From contig NZ_FNEY01000005.1 in NCBI RefSeq assembly GCF_900100305.1, positions 1-64,000 on the forward strand: a stretch of DNA of 64,000 nt. Direction: 5' to 3'. Source of the stretch: Paracidovorax citrulli (GTDB lineage Bacteria > Pseudomonadota > Gammaproteobacteria > Burkholderiales > Burkholderiaceae_C). Below the pieces are notes generated by a model that worked only from the letters and a program-made list of their open reading frames with translations, made no database searches and was not told the DNA's origin. The translations under genes were made by a program, and so were the position numbers. Each line of letters opens with the position of its first letter. Position 1 is the first letter of the stretch. Shown here piece after piece: positions 37,328 to 47,213 of the stretch.

Positions 37328-38676
37328 TCAAGGCCTTTTGAGGGTGCGGTCGCGTTGTGGGAGCACCTCAACCGCAGGCTGCGGAGCCTTCCCGCGCTCG
37401 GGCTCAGGCGGGTACCAGGCCCGCAGACGGAACACCGAAACCACAACCACCAGCTGGTCGGCCTGCGCCTTGAGGCTGGAGGCCGCCGCCGCGCTTTGCT
37501 CGACCAGCACGGCGTTCTGCTGGATGGCCTGGTCCATCTGGGTCACGGCTTCGCCGGCCTGCGCCACCCCGTCAGCACGAGGATGTGGGTCTGGAAGGCG
37601 ATGCCGTCGATCAGGCCGATGATGTCGGCAATGCGCCGCGAGGCTTCATCGATGGAGCGCATGGTGCGCACCATCGTGCCCACCGCCTCGCCGCTGCGCG
37701 CCGCGGCCGATGCGGCATCCTGCGCCAGCGCGCTGGCCTGCCGGGCGTTGTCGGAGTTCTGGCGCGCGGTGGAGCCGAGCTGCTCCATCGATGCCGCGGT
37801 CTGCTCCAGGGCCGGGGCCTGCTCTTCCGTGCGCGATGACAGGTCGATATTGCCCTGCTCGATCTCCACGCTGGCCGTGGCCACGCTTTCCGCATTGGCG
37901 CGCACCCCGCCGACCACCTGCGACAGGCTGTCGCGCATGCCGGCCAGGGCCTGCATGAGCTGCGCGGCCTCGTCGCGGCCCTGCGGCACGATGGACATGG
38001 TCAGGTCGCCGGAGGCCACGCCCTGCGCGATCACCACGGCCTCGCGCGGGGATCGGCCGCGTGATCAGGCTCGTGATCCACCACGCCAACGCCACCGCGA
38101 TGGCTACGGCGGCCGCGACGAAACCCGCCAGCGTCCACACCGCGCGGCCATACACCGTGCGCACATTCTGCTCGGCAAGATCCGCGGACTTCCGGTTGAA
38201 ATCGGCGAGCGTGCCCAGGGCGCCGGCCATGGCATCGAAAGCCTGCTCCGACGCCCCGAAGAACACCCGGGTCGCTTCGGCCCGCGCATCGGGCGGCAGC
38301 GCGAGCAGCCGGGCCTGCGCCTTCGCATAGGCATCGCGTGCGGCGCGGTACTCGCCGAACAGGCGCTGCTCCTCGCCGGGCGTGACCAGGGGGCCTAGAC
38401 CTGCTCGGCCTCCGCGAACTGCACCATGCGGTGCGCCAGTTCCTCGCGGCGCTTCGCCATGGCCTCGGTCGGCTCCGGCAGGAACAGCTCGCTCTCGGTG
38501 CGGCGCACGCGGTTGGCCGTCGTGCGGGCGTTGCCGATCGCCTGCACGCTCGGCAGCCAGTTGCTGGCCAGGTCTTCGGCGCCGGCCTGGATCGTGCGCA
38601 TCTGCGTCCAGGCGGCCGGGCCCATGGCCAGGGTCAACGCGGTCGTGAGGGCGAAGGCAATGGCAAGCCGACTCAA
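37328..38676 (-). pseudogene. Degraded methyl-accepting chemotaxis protein
   Basis: Pieces of one chemoreceptor lie in order on the minus strand but in different frames. An N-terminal piece (SRLAIAFALTTALTLAMG membrane helix, then a four-helix sensor) ends at a TAG at 38395 with a frameshift. A second membrane helix (WTLAGFVAAAVAIAVALAWW) is frameshifted near 38055 before the HAMP region. The signalling helix (TEEQAPALEQTAASMEQLG) stops after IADIIGLIDGIAFQTHIL. The hairpin tip ([20 protein letters not shown] in intact receptors) and about 80 residues are deleted, then AQAGEAVTQMDQAIQQNAVL resumes in another frame. The first codons are also missing. It cannot make a working receptor. Confidence 0.9.
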
Positions 38677-38891
38677 GACCTACAAAGCCCGAAGCGGCGA
38701 CCTATTGCAGCGCAGGATGTGAGGAAGCCGCGGGCGATCATGGACAGCTAAGCACAACCGATCAGGAACTAGGCCGCCCATCTTTGCGACTCCAGCGATC
38801 CACCGGCTCCGGCACGATGAAAAGAGCCAACGCGACACGTTCGGGCAGACAGCTCTGCGCGTGCGGCATCCAAAGTCGCCCGGCACATTAG

Positions 38892-39114
38892 ACGCGCCAC
38901 ACCTATGCCGCGAACAACTTGGCGGCAGGAGCCAGTCCGACCTATGTTGCCCGGCAGATGGGCCATAAGAACGGGAAGACGCTGTTCACCGTGTACGCCA
39001 AGGACCGACGGGGCAGACCGCGATCGACAGAAGGCAAAAATGGAAGCGATGCTTGGAGAAAAAGATCCGCCAGCGGGTGGCGAAATCTCCCACAAATCTT
39101 CCCGTGGGTTCTGA
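38892..39114 (+). pseudogene. Remnant of a tyrosine integrase
   Basis: The plus strand reads TRHTYAANNLAAGASPTYVA followed by RQMGHKNGKTLFTVYAK, the C-terminal catalytic part of a phage integrase (Arg-His, Gly-His, and the Tyr nucleophile in TVYAK). A TAG immediately precedes the fragment and a frameshift after YAK leads into TDGADRDRQKAKMEAMLGE, the usual tail. It ends 27 bp from the 3' end of tRNA-Val(GAC). The 215 bp between it and the chemoreceptor fragment (38677-38891) hold nothing I can identify. This is the scar of an integrated element. Confidence 0.85.
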
Positions 39115-39140
39115 AGGCTGGTTTCTTCAGAGGGAGAAAG

Positions 39141-39217
39141 TGGTAGGCGCGATTGGACTCGAACCAACGACCCCCACCATGTCAAGGTGGTGCTCTAACC
39201 AGCTGAGCTACGCGCCT
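39141..39217 (-). tRNA. tRNA-Val (anticodon GAC)
   Basis: On the minus strand the acceptor stem AGGCGCG pairs with CGCGCCT. The D-arm TAGCTCAGCTGGTTAGAGC, anticodon loop TTGACAT giving GAC, T-arm GGTTCGAGTCC and an encoded CCA are present; 77 nt. Its 3' end faces the integrase remnant, as expected of a tRNA used as an attachment site. Confidence 0.96.
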
Positions 39218-39300
39218 GTGTGTATTCGAGAAGCGAGAGTATAGCAGCAAAAAACCGGTCGCCGGACAAAGTCGCGAAATCTCGCTCCAAACACCTCACC

Positions 39301-41562
39301 TCAGCGCCGCCGCGCGGAGCGCACGCCCTGCACCGCGGCGACGATCGACAGCACCTTGTTCAGGCGTCCGGAGTCCGACACCTCCACGGTGAACGTCATC
39401 CACGCCGTGCCCTTCACCGACTGCGTCTGCACGCCGATGACGTTGGTCTTCTCGCGCGCGAAGACTTCGGAGATGTCGCGCAGCAGGCCCTGGCGGTCGG
39501 CGGCCTCGACGGCCACGTCCACGGGGTAGAGGAGGGCTGGGTGGCCGCCCTGCCCGCCTCCCTGCGCTCCGCCACCGGATCCACCCGCGCTGCCCCATTC
39601 GACGTCGATCACGCGCTCGGCGCTGCGGGCGGCCATCTCGCGGAAGTTGCTGCAGTCCGCGCGGTGCACGCTCACGCCCTTGCCGCGCGTGACGAAGCCG
39701 CGGATCGGGTCCGGCGGCGCGGGGCGGCAGCACTTGGCCAGCTGGGTCATGAGGGAGTCGATGCCCACCACCAGCACGCCGCCCTTGGGAGCGCTCTCGT
39801 TCGTGCGCGCCTTCTTGAGCAGCAGGTAGTCGTCGGGCTGCAGCACGGGCTCGGGCGGGCGCAGCAGGGTCTCGATGGTGCGCAGGGAGAATTCGTCCTT
39901 GCCCACCACTTCGAAGAGCGCATCGGCGGTCTTGAAGCCCAGTTGCACGGCCAGGTCTTCCAGCCGGATGGCGGTCTTGCCTTCGCGCTGCAGCAGCTTT
40001 TCGACGGCCTCGCGGCCGCGCGCCACGGTCTCGTGCGTGGCCTGGGCGTTGAACCAGGCGCGCACCTTGGCGCGGGCGCGGTGGCTGGTGAGATAGCCCA
40101 GTTCGGGATTGAGCCAGTCGCGCGAGGGCCGGCCCTCCTTCACCGTGGTGATCTCCACCGTCTGGCCGTTGTGCAGCGGCGTGTTGAGCGGAACCATGGC
40201 GCCGTCCACGCGCGCACCCCGGCAGCGGTGCCCCACGCTGGTGTGCACGGCGTAGGCGAAGTCCACCGGGGTGGCGCCCTGGGGCAGTTCCACCACCTCG
40301 GCATTGGGCGTCAGCACGTAGATGCGGTCCTCGAACAGGCCGCGGTGCTGCACCGCGCCGGCCATGTCGCGCTCCCAGGCCAGCAGCTGCCGCAGCACGG
40401 CGATCTTGGCGTCGTACTCGCTGCTGGCAGAAACTCCCGCATAGCCCTTGGCGCCGGCTTCCTTGTACGCCCAGTGCGCCGCCACGCCGTGCTCGGCATG
40501 GTCGTGCATGGCCTGGGTGCGGATCTGGATCTCGATGGCCTTGCCCGCCTCGTCGCGCACCACGGTGTGCAGCGACTGGTAGCCGTTGGGCTTGGGTTTG
40601 GCGATGTAGTCGTCGAACTCGGCGTCGATGGGCTTGAAGTGCGAATGCACCCATGACAGCGCGGCATAGCAGTCCTTCACCGTGGGAACGACCACACGCA
40701 GCGCGCGGATGTCGAACACCTGGTCGAAGTCGAGCGACTTGCCGCGCATCTTCTTGACGATGCTGTAGATGTGCTTGGGCCGCCCCTGCACGGTGGCGCT
40801 GATGCTGCGCGCGCGCAGTTCGGATTCGAGCCGGCCGCGCAGCTGCTCCATGTACACCTCGCGCTCGGCGCGCTTCTCGTCGAGCAGGCGGGCGATCTGC
40901 TTGTAGGTGTCGGGCTCCAGGAAGCGGAAGGACAGGTCTTCCAGCTCCCACTTCATCTGCCAGATGCCGAGGCGGTTGGCGAGCGGCGCGAACACCTGCA
41001 GCGCCTCGCGGGCGATGGAGGGCGAGACGGGCCGCTTGCTGGCCGCGTAGAAGCGCAGCGTCTGCAGGCGCGACGCCAGGCGCAGCATGACCACGCGCAG
41101 GTCGCGCGAGAAGGCCAGCAGCATCTTGCGCACGTTCTCGGTGTGGGTGGCCGGGTCGTCCACCGCATGGCCGGCGAGCTGTGCCTCGCGCGCATGGTGC
41201 TGCACGCGCATGAGCTTGGTGGTTTCGACGGCGAGCGTGGCGAAGTTCTGGCCGAAGGCCTTGGCGATGACCTCTTCGGGCTTGTTCAGGTGCGAGCAGG
41301 CATGCACGAGGTAGCTGGCGGCCTGCATGGCCTCCGAGCCGCCGATGGTCTTCAGGATGGCGGCGACGGCCTCGGCATGGGCGAAGGTGTTCTCGCCGGT
41401 CTCCAGCGTCTCGCCGGAGAGCAGCGGTTCGGCGAACGCCCGGGCGCGCGCCAGGGCGCCGGCCTGCTCGGGCAACGCGAGGGAGGTGGCTGCGATGAGC
41501 TGGGGCACGGCCTCCTGGCCGGCGGCGGCGTGCGGTGGCTGGGGCGCGGCGATGCTTCTCAT
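39301..41562 (-). CDS. relA: GTP pyrophosphokinase RelA, (p)ppGpp synthetase
   Basis: The stringent-response synthetase, 753 residues. The N-terminal hydrolase-like domain lacks the catalytic His-Asp pair: where SpoT has an HDxxED motif, this has HACSHLNKPEE, so it should only synthesise. The synthetase domain carries GRPKHIYSIVKKM and DIRALRVVVPT; then come TGS (VLTPNAEVVELPQGATPVDFAY at about 400-420), a zinc-finger-like region (AKCCRPAPPDPIRG) and a C-terminal ACT domain. A Gly-rich insert lies before the ACT domain. It would be ribosome-bound and triggered by uncharged tRNA. Its start codon overlaps the stop of the upstream hydrolase gene. Confidence 0.95.
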   Translation of the reverse strand: MRSIAAPQPPHAAAGQEAVPQLIAATSLALPEQAGALARARAFAEPLLSGETLETGENTFAHAEAVAAILKTIGGSEAMQAASYLVHACSHLNKPEEVIAKAFGQNFATLAVETTKLMRVQHHAREAQLAGHAVDDPATHTENVRKMLLAFSRDLRVVMLRLASRLQTLRFYAASKRPVSPSIAREALQVFAPLANRLGIWQMKWELEDLSFRFLEPDTYKQIARLLDEKRAEREVYMEQLRGRLESELRARSISATVQGRPKHIYSIVKKMRGKSLDFDQVFDIRALRVVVPTVKDCYAALSWVHSHFKPIDAEFDDYIAKPKPNGYQSLHTVVRDEAGKAIEIQIRTQAMHDHAEHGVAAHWAYKEAGAKGYAGVSASSEYDAKIAVLRQLLAWERDMAGAVQHRGLFEDRIYVLTPNAEVVELPQGATPVDFAYAVHTSVGHRCRGARVDGAMVPLNTPLHNGQTVEITTVKEGRPSRDWLNPELGYLTSHRARAKVRAWFNAQATHETVARGREAVEKLLQREGKTAIRLEDLAVQLGFKTADALFEVVGKDEFSLRTIETLLRPPEPVLQPDDYLLLKKARTNESAPKGGVLVVGIDSLMTQLAKCCRPAPPDPIRGFVTRGKGVSVHRADCSNFREMAARSAERVIDVEWGSAGGSGGGAQGGGQGGHPALLYPVDVAVEAADRQGLLRDISEVFAREKTNVIGVQTQSVKGTAWMTFTVEVSDSGRLNKVLSIVAAVQGVRSARRR

Positions 41563-42527
41563 GGGCGCGCCTCCACCGCTCCTGGGCCACCCTGCCCGGC
41601 GCCGAACAGGAACTGTTCCACCACATCGACCTGCTCCGCGGCCACCAGGGTGGGGGCATGGCCCACGCCGGGCCACTCGACCACACGGGCACGGGGTCCG
41701 CGCTGCGCCATGGCCTGCGTGGTGGCCGGCAGCAGCAGATCCGATTCCGCGCCCCGCAACACCAGGGTCCGCGCGCGGATGGCGTCGTAGAGTTGCCAGA
41801 GCTGGGCGTCGCCCGCGCGCGCGGATTCTGGCGTGAGGTTGCGGAAATTCTCGGCGATGGCCGGGTCGTAGTGCAGGCGCACGGAGCCGTCCGGCTGCGG
41901 GCGCAGCAGGGGTTCGGACAGTGCCTGCCATTCCTCGGCGGTGTGCGGGCCGAAACCCGTGGAAACGATCCGCAGCCCCTCGACCGCGGCCGCCACGCTG
42001 GAGAATTCCACCACGCGGCCCACGTACTGGCCGATGCGCTGCAGCGCCGGCCACTCCAGCGTGGGGCCGACGTCGTTGAGCACCAGCCGGCGCACCGGCG
42101 CGGGCAGCGGCAACTCCGGCTGGCCGCACAGCGCCATGCCGATGAGCCCGCCCATGCTGGTGCCCACCCAGTCGAGCACGCGCACGGGCGCCCGCACATG
42201 CAGGTGGCCGAGCAGCGCGAGCATGTCGGCCGCATAGACGGGGATCTGGTAGTGCGAGGCGTCGGCCAGCCAGTCGCTGCGGCCGCGCCCGGCCACGTCG
42301 GGGCACACGATGCGCGCGTGCCGCGCGAGCCGGCGCGCCAGCACGTCGAAGTCGCGGCCCTGCCGCGTCAGGCCGTGCACGCAGACGACCACGTGGGGAT
42401 GCGCGGGGTCGCCCGTGGCGTTCCACTCCCAGTAAGCCATGCGGTGCCCGCCCTCGCCCTCCGTGGTGGTGCCGGGGGATGCCGCGGCACCCGGGCAATG
42501 TACGTAGTTCAGCGTAGGCTCTGTCAT
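41559..42527 (-). CDS. Alpha/beta-fold hydrolase
   Basis: A 322-residue alpha/beta hydrolase with the oxyanion strand VVCVHGLTRQGRDF, the nucleophile elbow GTSMGGLIG (Ser), an acid in VLRGAESDLLLP and the catalytic His in WPGVGHAPT. Substrate is not evident; it could be an esterase or lipase-like lactonase. The ATG at 42527 was chosen over an in-frame upstream ATG that lacks a ribosome-binding site. It overlaps relA by four bases, so the two are translationally coupled. A PHB-related substrate is only a thought, prompted by the divergent 3-hydroxybutyrate dehydrogenase. Confidence 0.87.
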   Translation of the reverse strand: MTEPTLNYVHCPGAAASPGTTTEGEGGHRMAYWEWNATGDPAHPHVVVCVHGLTRQGRDFDVLARRLARHARIVCPDVAGRGRSDWLADASHYQIPVYAADMLALLGHLHVRAPVRVLDWVGTSMGGLIGMALCGQPELPLPAPVRRLVLNDVGPTLEWPALQRIGQYVGRVVEFSSVAAAVEGLRIVSTGFGPHTAEEWQALSEPLLRPQPDGSVRLHYDPAIAENFRNLTPESARAGDAQLWQLYDAIRARTLVLRGAESDLLLPATTQAMAQRGPRARVVEWPGVGHAPTLVAAEQVDVVEQFLFGAGQGGPGAVEARP

Positions 42528-42597
42528 GGCGGGCAATCGTCTCTGGGGCACTCGATAATGGCCCTTCGTTCATCCTAATTCATTCGGAGAGACCGGC

Positions 42598-43383
42598 ATG
42601 CTTCTCACAGGCAAGACTGCACTCGTCACGGGTTCCACCAGCGGCATCGGGCTGGGCATCGCCAAGGCCCTGGCGCGCGAGGGAGCGAACGTCGTCCTCA
42701 ACGGCTTCGGCGACGTGGAGGCTCCCCGGGCCGGGGTGCTGGCCGCCGGCCAGGCGGCGGGCGCGCAGGTGGCCTACCACGGCGCGGACATGTCCCGCGT
42801 GGCGGAGATCGAGGACATGATGAAGTACGCGGCCGCCCAGTTCGGCCGCGTGGACATCCTGGTGAACAACGCCGGCATCCAGCACGTCGCCAACGTGGAG
42901 GATTTCCCGGTGGAGAAGTGGGACGCGATCCTGGCCATCAACCTGAGCAGCGCCTTCCACACCACCCGCCTCGCGCTGCCGGCCATGAAGGCGGCCAACT
43001 GGGGCCGCATCGTCAACGTGGCCTCGGTGCACGGGCTCGTGGGCTCCGCGCAGAAGTCGGCCTACGTGGCCGCCAAGCACGGCATCGTAGGCTTCACCAA
43101 GGTGACGGCGCTGGAGACCGCGGCCACGGGCGTGACCTGCAACGCCATCTGCCCGGGCTGGGTGCTCACCCCGCTGGTGCAGAAGCAGGTGGACGCCAAG
43201 GCCGCCGAGCACGGCCTCTCGAACGAGGACGCCACGCGCCTGCTGCTGGGCGAGAAGGAGCCCTCGATGCAGTTCACCACGCCCGAGGAACTGGGCGAGC
43301 TGGCGGTGTTCTTCTGCTCGCCGGCCGCCAACAACGTGCGCGGCGTGGCGTGGAACATGGACGGCGGCTGGGCGGCGCAGTAA
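42598..43383 (+). CDS. D-3-hydroxybutyrate dehydrogenase
   Basis: An SDR-family enzyme of 261 residues that oxidises (R)-3-hydroxybutyrate to acetoacetate with NAD, the last step of PHB mobilisation. Seen are the nucleotide-binding TGSTSGIGLGIA, NNAGIQHV, catalytic Ser in VNVASVHGLVGS, and YVAAKHG (Tyr-Lys pair); VCNAICPGWVLTPLV-type and MDGGWAAQ end motifs match bacterial BdhA closely. It is divergent from the hydrolase/relA pair and precedes the convergent SIMPL gene. An AGAG-rich ribosome-binding site lies just before the ATG. Confidence 0.92.
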   Translation: MLLTGKTALVTGSTSGIGLGIAKALAREGANVVLNGFGDVEAPRAGVLAAGQAAGAQVAYHGADMSRVAEIEDMMKYAAAQFGRVDILVNNAGIQHVANVEDFPVEKWDAILAINLSSAFHTTRLALPAMKAANWGRIVNVASVHGLVGSAQKSAYVAAKHGIVGFTKVTALETAATGVTCNAICPGWVLTPLVQKQVDAKAAEHGLSNEDATRLLLGEKEPSMQFTTPEELGELAVFFCSPAANNVRGVAWNMDGGWAAQ

Positions 43384-43398
43384 GCCGCCCGGCGCGCG

Positions 43399-44118
43399 TC
43401 AGCGCAGCTGCACCGACCCGGAGACGTGGACCACCACCTGGGTCTTGCCGGCCTCGACCGGCACGGACTCGTCGGCGGAAGCCATGGCCGACTTGGCCTG
43501 TACGGCCATCATGCGGGGCGCGCGTGGTCCGGGCGACACCTCGTCGCTGTTGACCGACACCTCACGCAGCGAATAGCCCGAGAAGCCGAAGCCCTTGGCC
43601 AGTTCGCCCGCGCGGTTCTTGAACTCCTCGATGGCCCGCGTCTGGGCCTCGGCCTGGACACGCGCCCGGGCCTCCTTGGACAGGTCGAACGCGATCTGGC
43701 TGATGGGCATGGACTGGATGCGGCCGGCCGTGGTGGTGATGCGCGAGAAGTCGCGCCCCTGCAGCACCAGTTCGGCACGTCCCTGCCAGGCGGTGATCTT
43801 GCCGTCCTTGCCGTAGCGCGGATACAGGCCGAACTGGCCGGTGCGCACCTCCATCTGTTCGGGCTGCGCGGCGCGCTTGGCTTCGGCCAGGCCGGCATCC
43901 AGCGCCTGCCGCAGTTGCGTCTGCACGGTGGCGGCATCCGCGCCCTCGCGCGTAGCGGCCAGGGTCAGCACCAGCAGGTCCTGCTGGACGTCCACCGAGC
44001 CGCTCGCGGCGAGCTGCAGCACGTTCTGGGGCGCCGGCGCGGCCACGTTCTGGGCAAATGCCGTGCCCGACACGGCGGCGATGGCGCAGGCGGCGGCCAG
44101 GGGGGCGAGGAATTTCAT
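43399..44118 (-). CDS. SIMPL domain (DUF541) exported protein
   Basis: The 239-residue protein has a Sec signal peptide (MKFLAPLAAACAIAAVSGTAFAQ) and one SIMPL domain. It starts LQLAASGSVDVQQDLLVLTLA and includes the paired helices RAIEEFKNRAGELAKGFGFSG minus its end and the closing strands VVVHVSGSVQL. Family members are periplasmic or outer-membrane-associated oligomers linked to oxidative stress or envelope integrity. It is a single gene, convergent with bdhA. Confidence 0.88.
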   Translation of the reverse strand: MKFLAPLAAACAIAAVSGTAFAQNVAAPAPQNVLQLAASGSVDVQQDLLVLTLAATREGADAATVQTQLRQALDAGLAEAKRAAQPEQMEVRTGQFGLYPRYGKDGKITAWQGRAELVLQGRDFSRITTTAGRIQSMPISQIAFDLSKEARARVQAEAQTRAIEEFKNRAGELAKGFGFSGYSLREVSVNSDEVSPGPRAPRMMAVQAKSAMASADESVPVEAGKTQVVVHVSGSVQLR

Positions 44119-44351
44119 GAAGGGACTCCCTTTATGGAAAAAAACGTATGAAAACCTGCATGCCGACATGCGCATGCGGGCAGGCCGCCCACGGTAACGC
44201 ACGCGGCGGCCCCTGGAGATGTCGCACGGACAACCCTGCTGATAGCTGCCGCAAAATTTGTAACACTTGGTCAGACCCGCCGGAAAAACGCGAACTTCGG
44301 GCGGCAAGGTGGTCAGAATCGGCTCTGTTACAAATAGGACCCAGGAAACTC

Positions 44352-45083
44352 ATGGCCTCTACAACCAACCGTACCGACAAGATCCTCGTGGTGGACGACG
44401 ACGCGCGCATCCGTGATTTGCTGCGCCGCTATCTGACCCAGGAAGGCTTCGAAGTCATGGTGGCGGAAGACGGCAAGGCGCTCAACCGCATCCTGCTGCG
44501 CGAGACGGTCGAACTGATCGTTCTGGATCTCATGATGCCCGGCGAGGACGGGCTCTCCATCTGCCGCCGCCTGCGCGCGGCCAACGACCGCACCCCGATC
44601 ATCATGCTCACCGCCAAGGGCGAGGACGTGGACCGCATCGTCGGCCTGGAGGTGGGTGCGGACGACTACCTGGGCAAGCCCTTCAATCCCCGCGAACTGC
44701 TGGCGCGCATCCATGCCGTGCTGCGCCGCCGCCCGCCGCAGGAGGCCCCCGGCGCCCCGTCGGGCGACAACGAGGTCGTGACCTTCGGCCCCTTCACCTT
44801 CGACCTGGGCACCCGCGCCCTGCAGAAGAACGGCGAGGAGCTGCCCCTCACCACCGGCGAATTCGCCATGCTCAAGGCCCTGGTGCGCCACCCGCGCCAG
44901 CCGCTGTCGCGCGAAAAACTGGCCCTGCTGGCCCGCGGCCGCGAGTTCGAGCCCTTCGACCGCAGCCTGGACGTGCAGGTCTCGCGCCTGCGCAAGCTGG
45001 TCGAGGTGGACGCCGCCGCCCCCCGCTACATCCAGACCGTCTGGGGCGTGGGCTACGTGTTCGTGCCGGATGGAGCGAGCTGA
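44352..45083 (+). CDS. ompR: OmpR-type response regulator
   Basis: 243 residues: a receiver domain with the acidic pocket VVDDDAR, phospho-acceptor Asp59 in IVLDLMMPG, Thr in LTAKGED and Lys in GKPFNPREL; then a winged-helix DNA-binding domain (FDLGTRALQKNGEELPLTTGE, in parts) ending WGVGYVFV. The close match to OmpR and the adjoining EnvZ-like kinase make an osmotic/envelope-porin two-component system the best call. The 233-bp region upstream holds the promoter but I could not identify clear boxes. Confidence 0.92.
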   Translation: MASTTNRTDKILVVDDDARIRDLLRRYLTQEGFEVMVAEDGKALNRILLRETVELIVLDLMMPGEDGLSICRRLRAANDRTPIIMLTAKGEDVDRIVGLEVGADDYLGKPFNPRELLARIHAVLRRRPPQEAPGAPSGDNEVVTFGPFTFDLGTRALQKNGEELPLTTGEFAMLKALVRHPRQPLSREKLALLARGREFEPFDRSLDVQVSRLRKLVEVDAAAPRYIQTVWGVGYVFVPDGAS

Positions 45084-45192
45084 TCCACGGCCGACAACCC
45101 CGCGCGCGGGCACCGGGGCGGCACCCTGTGCAGCCCCGGTGCCCGCAGCCCTTCCACGGCCTGCAGCGGCCCGGCTCTTCTCCTGACCTGAC

Positions 45193-46710
45193 ATGAGCGC
45201 CTCCCACGACGCGTCCGCAGACGCCACCAGCCCCGCGCCACTGGAGACGACGCCGAACCGGCGTGCGTCCCAGCGCACGCGCGTCGGCCTGAACCTCTTC
45301 TGGCGCACTTTTTTCCTGCTCGCCCTGCTGCTGGTGGGCAGCATCCTGGCCTGGCTGCAGACGCTGCGCGCGCTCGAATTCGAGCCCCGCACCCTGCAGA
45401 CCGCGCAGCAGATCGCCTCCCTCGTGAACCTGAGCCGTGCCGCGCTGGTGCATGCGGACGCCATCGCCCGCGTCTCGCTCATCAAGACCATGGCGGACCA
45501 GGAGGGCGTGCGCATCCTGCCCCGCGAGCCCAGCGACCGCTTCGACCTCGTGGACGACACCGCGCTGGGCGTGCGCCTCACCGAGGAACTGACCGAGCGG
45601 CTCGGCCCGGGCACCATCGTGGCCGGCAACGTGAACGGCGAGAGCGGGCTGTGGGTGGGCTTCACCATCAACGGCGATCCCAACTGGCTGCTGATGGACC
45701 GCTCGCGCCTGAGCACGGCGGGCGGCAAGACCTGGCTGATCTGGCTCATCACCGCGGGTGCCCTGTCGCTGGCGGGCGCGGCGGCGATCGCGCGGCTCAT
45801 CAACCGGCCGCTCAAGCAGCTCTCCTACGCCGCCAACCGCGTGCGCGACGGCGATTTCGCGGCCAGCCAGCTCGACGAGGAAGTGGTGACCAGCGAGATC
45901 CGCGAGGTGAACATCGGCTTCAACCGCATGGCGCAGAAGCTCGCGAAGCTCGAACAGGACCGGGCGGTGATGCTGGCCGGCATCTCCCACGACCTGCGCA
46001 CGCCGCTGGCGCGCCTGCGGCTGGAAACCGAGATGAGCGTGATCGACGACGTGGCCCGCGAGCACATGGTGGCCGACATCGTGCAGCTCGACGCCACCAT
46101 CGACAAGTTCCTGGACTACGCGCGGCCGGACCACGTCACGCTCACGCCGGTGAACCTGCACGGCGTGGTGTCTTCCTGCGTGTATGCGGTGCAGGACCAC
46201 CGCGAACTGCAGATCTCCATGAACGTGCCGGAAGACCTGATCGTGCTGGCCGACGAGGTGGAGCTGGCGCGCGTGATCTCCAACCTGCTGGAGAACGCCC
46301 GCCGCTACGGCAAGACGCCCGAGAGCGGCACGGCCTCCGTGGAAATCGCCGCCAAGGGGCGCGAGAAATGGGTGCTGGTGAAGGTGCGCGACCACGGCCC
46401 GGGCGTGCCGCCCGACCAGTTGAGCAACCTGACCAAGCCCTTCTTCCGCGGCAACTCCGCGCGCACGGCGGCCGCGGGCGCGGGCCTGGGCCTGGCCATC
46501 GTGGACAAGACCGTGCAGCGCATGGGCGGCATCTTCGCGCTGGCCAATTCCGGCTCCGGTGGCCTGGTGGCGCACATCCAGCTGCAGCGCGCCTCGCAGC
46601 TGCCGGCCGGCAAGGACCCCAAGCAGCGGCTGCAGCGCCCGCAGATCAAGCGCCAGCTGCCGCCCGACGCGGCCAAGGGCGGCAAGCCCGTCAAGCCGGC
46701 GAAGGCCTGA
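45193..46710 (+). CDS. envZ: EnvZ-like sensor histidine kinase
   Basis: The 505-residue kinase has two membrane helices (about residues 38-58 and 179-200) enclosing a periplasmic sensor of about 120 residues, a HAMP linker ([20 protein letters not shown]), the H-box [10 protein letters not shown] with His266, the N-box [10 protein letters not shown], and the G-boxes ([20 protein letters not shown]). A Lys/Pro-rich tail extends beyond the ATPase domain. It phosphorylates and probably dephosphorylates the OmpR protein encoded 110 bp upstream. Its last 20 bases overlap the convergent ispF gene. Confidence 0.92.
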   Translation: MSASHDASADATSPAPLETTPNRRASQRTRVGLNLFWRTFFLLALLLVGSILAWLQTLRALEFEPRTLQTAQQIASLVNLSRAALVHADAIARVSLIKTMADQEGVRILPREPSDRFDLVDDTALGVRLTEELTERLGPGTIVAGNVNGESGLWVGFTINGDPNWLLMDRSRLSTAGGKTWLIWLITAGALSLAGAAAIARLINRPLKQLSYAANRVRDGDFAASQLDEEVVTSEIREVNIGFNRMAQKLAKLEQDRAVMLAGISHDLRTPLARLRLETEMSVIDDVAREHMVADIVQLDATIDKFLDYARPDHVTLTPVNLHGVVSSCVYAVQDHRELQISMNVPEDLIVLADEVELARVISNLLENARRYGKTPESGTASVEIAAKGREKWVLVKVRDHGPGVPPDQLSNLTKPFFRGNSARTAAAGAGLGLAIVDKTVQRMGGIFALANSGSGGLVAHIQLQRASQLPAGKDPKQRLQRPQIKRQLPPDAAKGGKPVKPAKA

Positions 46711-47188
46711 ACAGCAGCACGGCCGCGCGCGCCTCCATGGCCAGGCCCTGCCCCACGGGGCCCATGCGCTCGGCCGTCTTGGCCTTCACGTTCACCTGAT
46801 CGGGCTGCAGGCCCAGCGACCGGGCCATGCCTTCGCGCATCGCGGGGATGTGCGGCGCGAGGCGCGGGGCCTGCGCGATCACCGTGCTGTCGATGTTGCC
46901 GATCTCGTGGCCGCGCTCGCGCACGCGCCGCGCGGCTTCCACCAGCAGGACCATGGAATCCGCGCCCTTGAAGCGCTCGTCCGTGTCCGGGAAATGGCTG
47001 CCGATGTCGCCGAGCCCCACGGCGCCCAGCAGCGCGTCGGTCACGGCGTGCAGCAGCACGTCGGCATCGGAATGCCCGAGCAGGCCCATGGAGTGGGGAA
47101 TGTCCACGCCGCCGATCACCAGGCGGCGGCCCGGCACCAGGGCATGGATGTCCCAGCCCTCGCCGATGCGGAATGGGGGAAACGTCAT
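46691..47188 (-). CDS. ispF: 2-C-methyl-D-erythritol 2,4-cyclodiphosphate synthase
   Basis: IspF cyclises CDP-methylerythritol 2-phosphate in the non-mevalonate isoprenoid pathway. The 165-residue protein has the zinc ligands Asp13 and His15 in GEGWDIHAL, the [18 protein letters not shown] signature with a third ligand His, and the terminal [12 protein letters not shown] loop. It acts as a trimer. It is directly downstream of ispD (25-bp gap) on the same strand. Confidence 0.96.
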   Translation of the reverse strand: MTFPPFRIGEGWDIHALVPGRRLVIGGVDIPHSMGLLGHSDADVLLHAVTDALLGAVGLGDIGSHFPDTDERFKGADSMVLLVEAARRVRERGHEIGNIDSTVIAQAPRLAPHIPAMREGMARSLGLQPDQVNVKAKTAERMGPVGQGLAMEARAAVLLFRPSPA

Positions 47189-47213
47189 GGGCAGTTCCGC
47201 CTTGTGTGTCTTG

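Noticed and set aside
38769-39185. Minus-strand open frame across the integrase remnant and tRNA
   Set aside because: It overlaps tRNA-Val and reads antisense to recognisable integrase codons. No protein family is visible.
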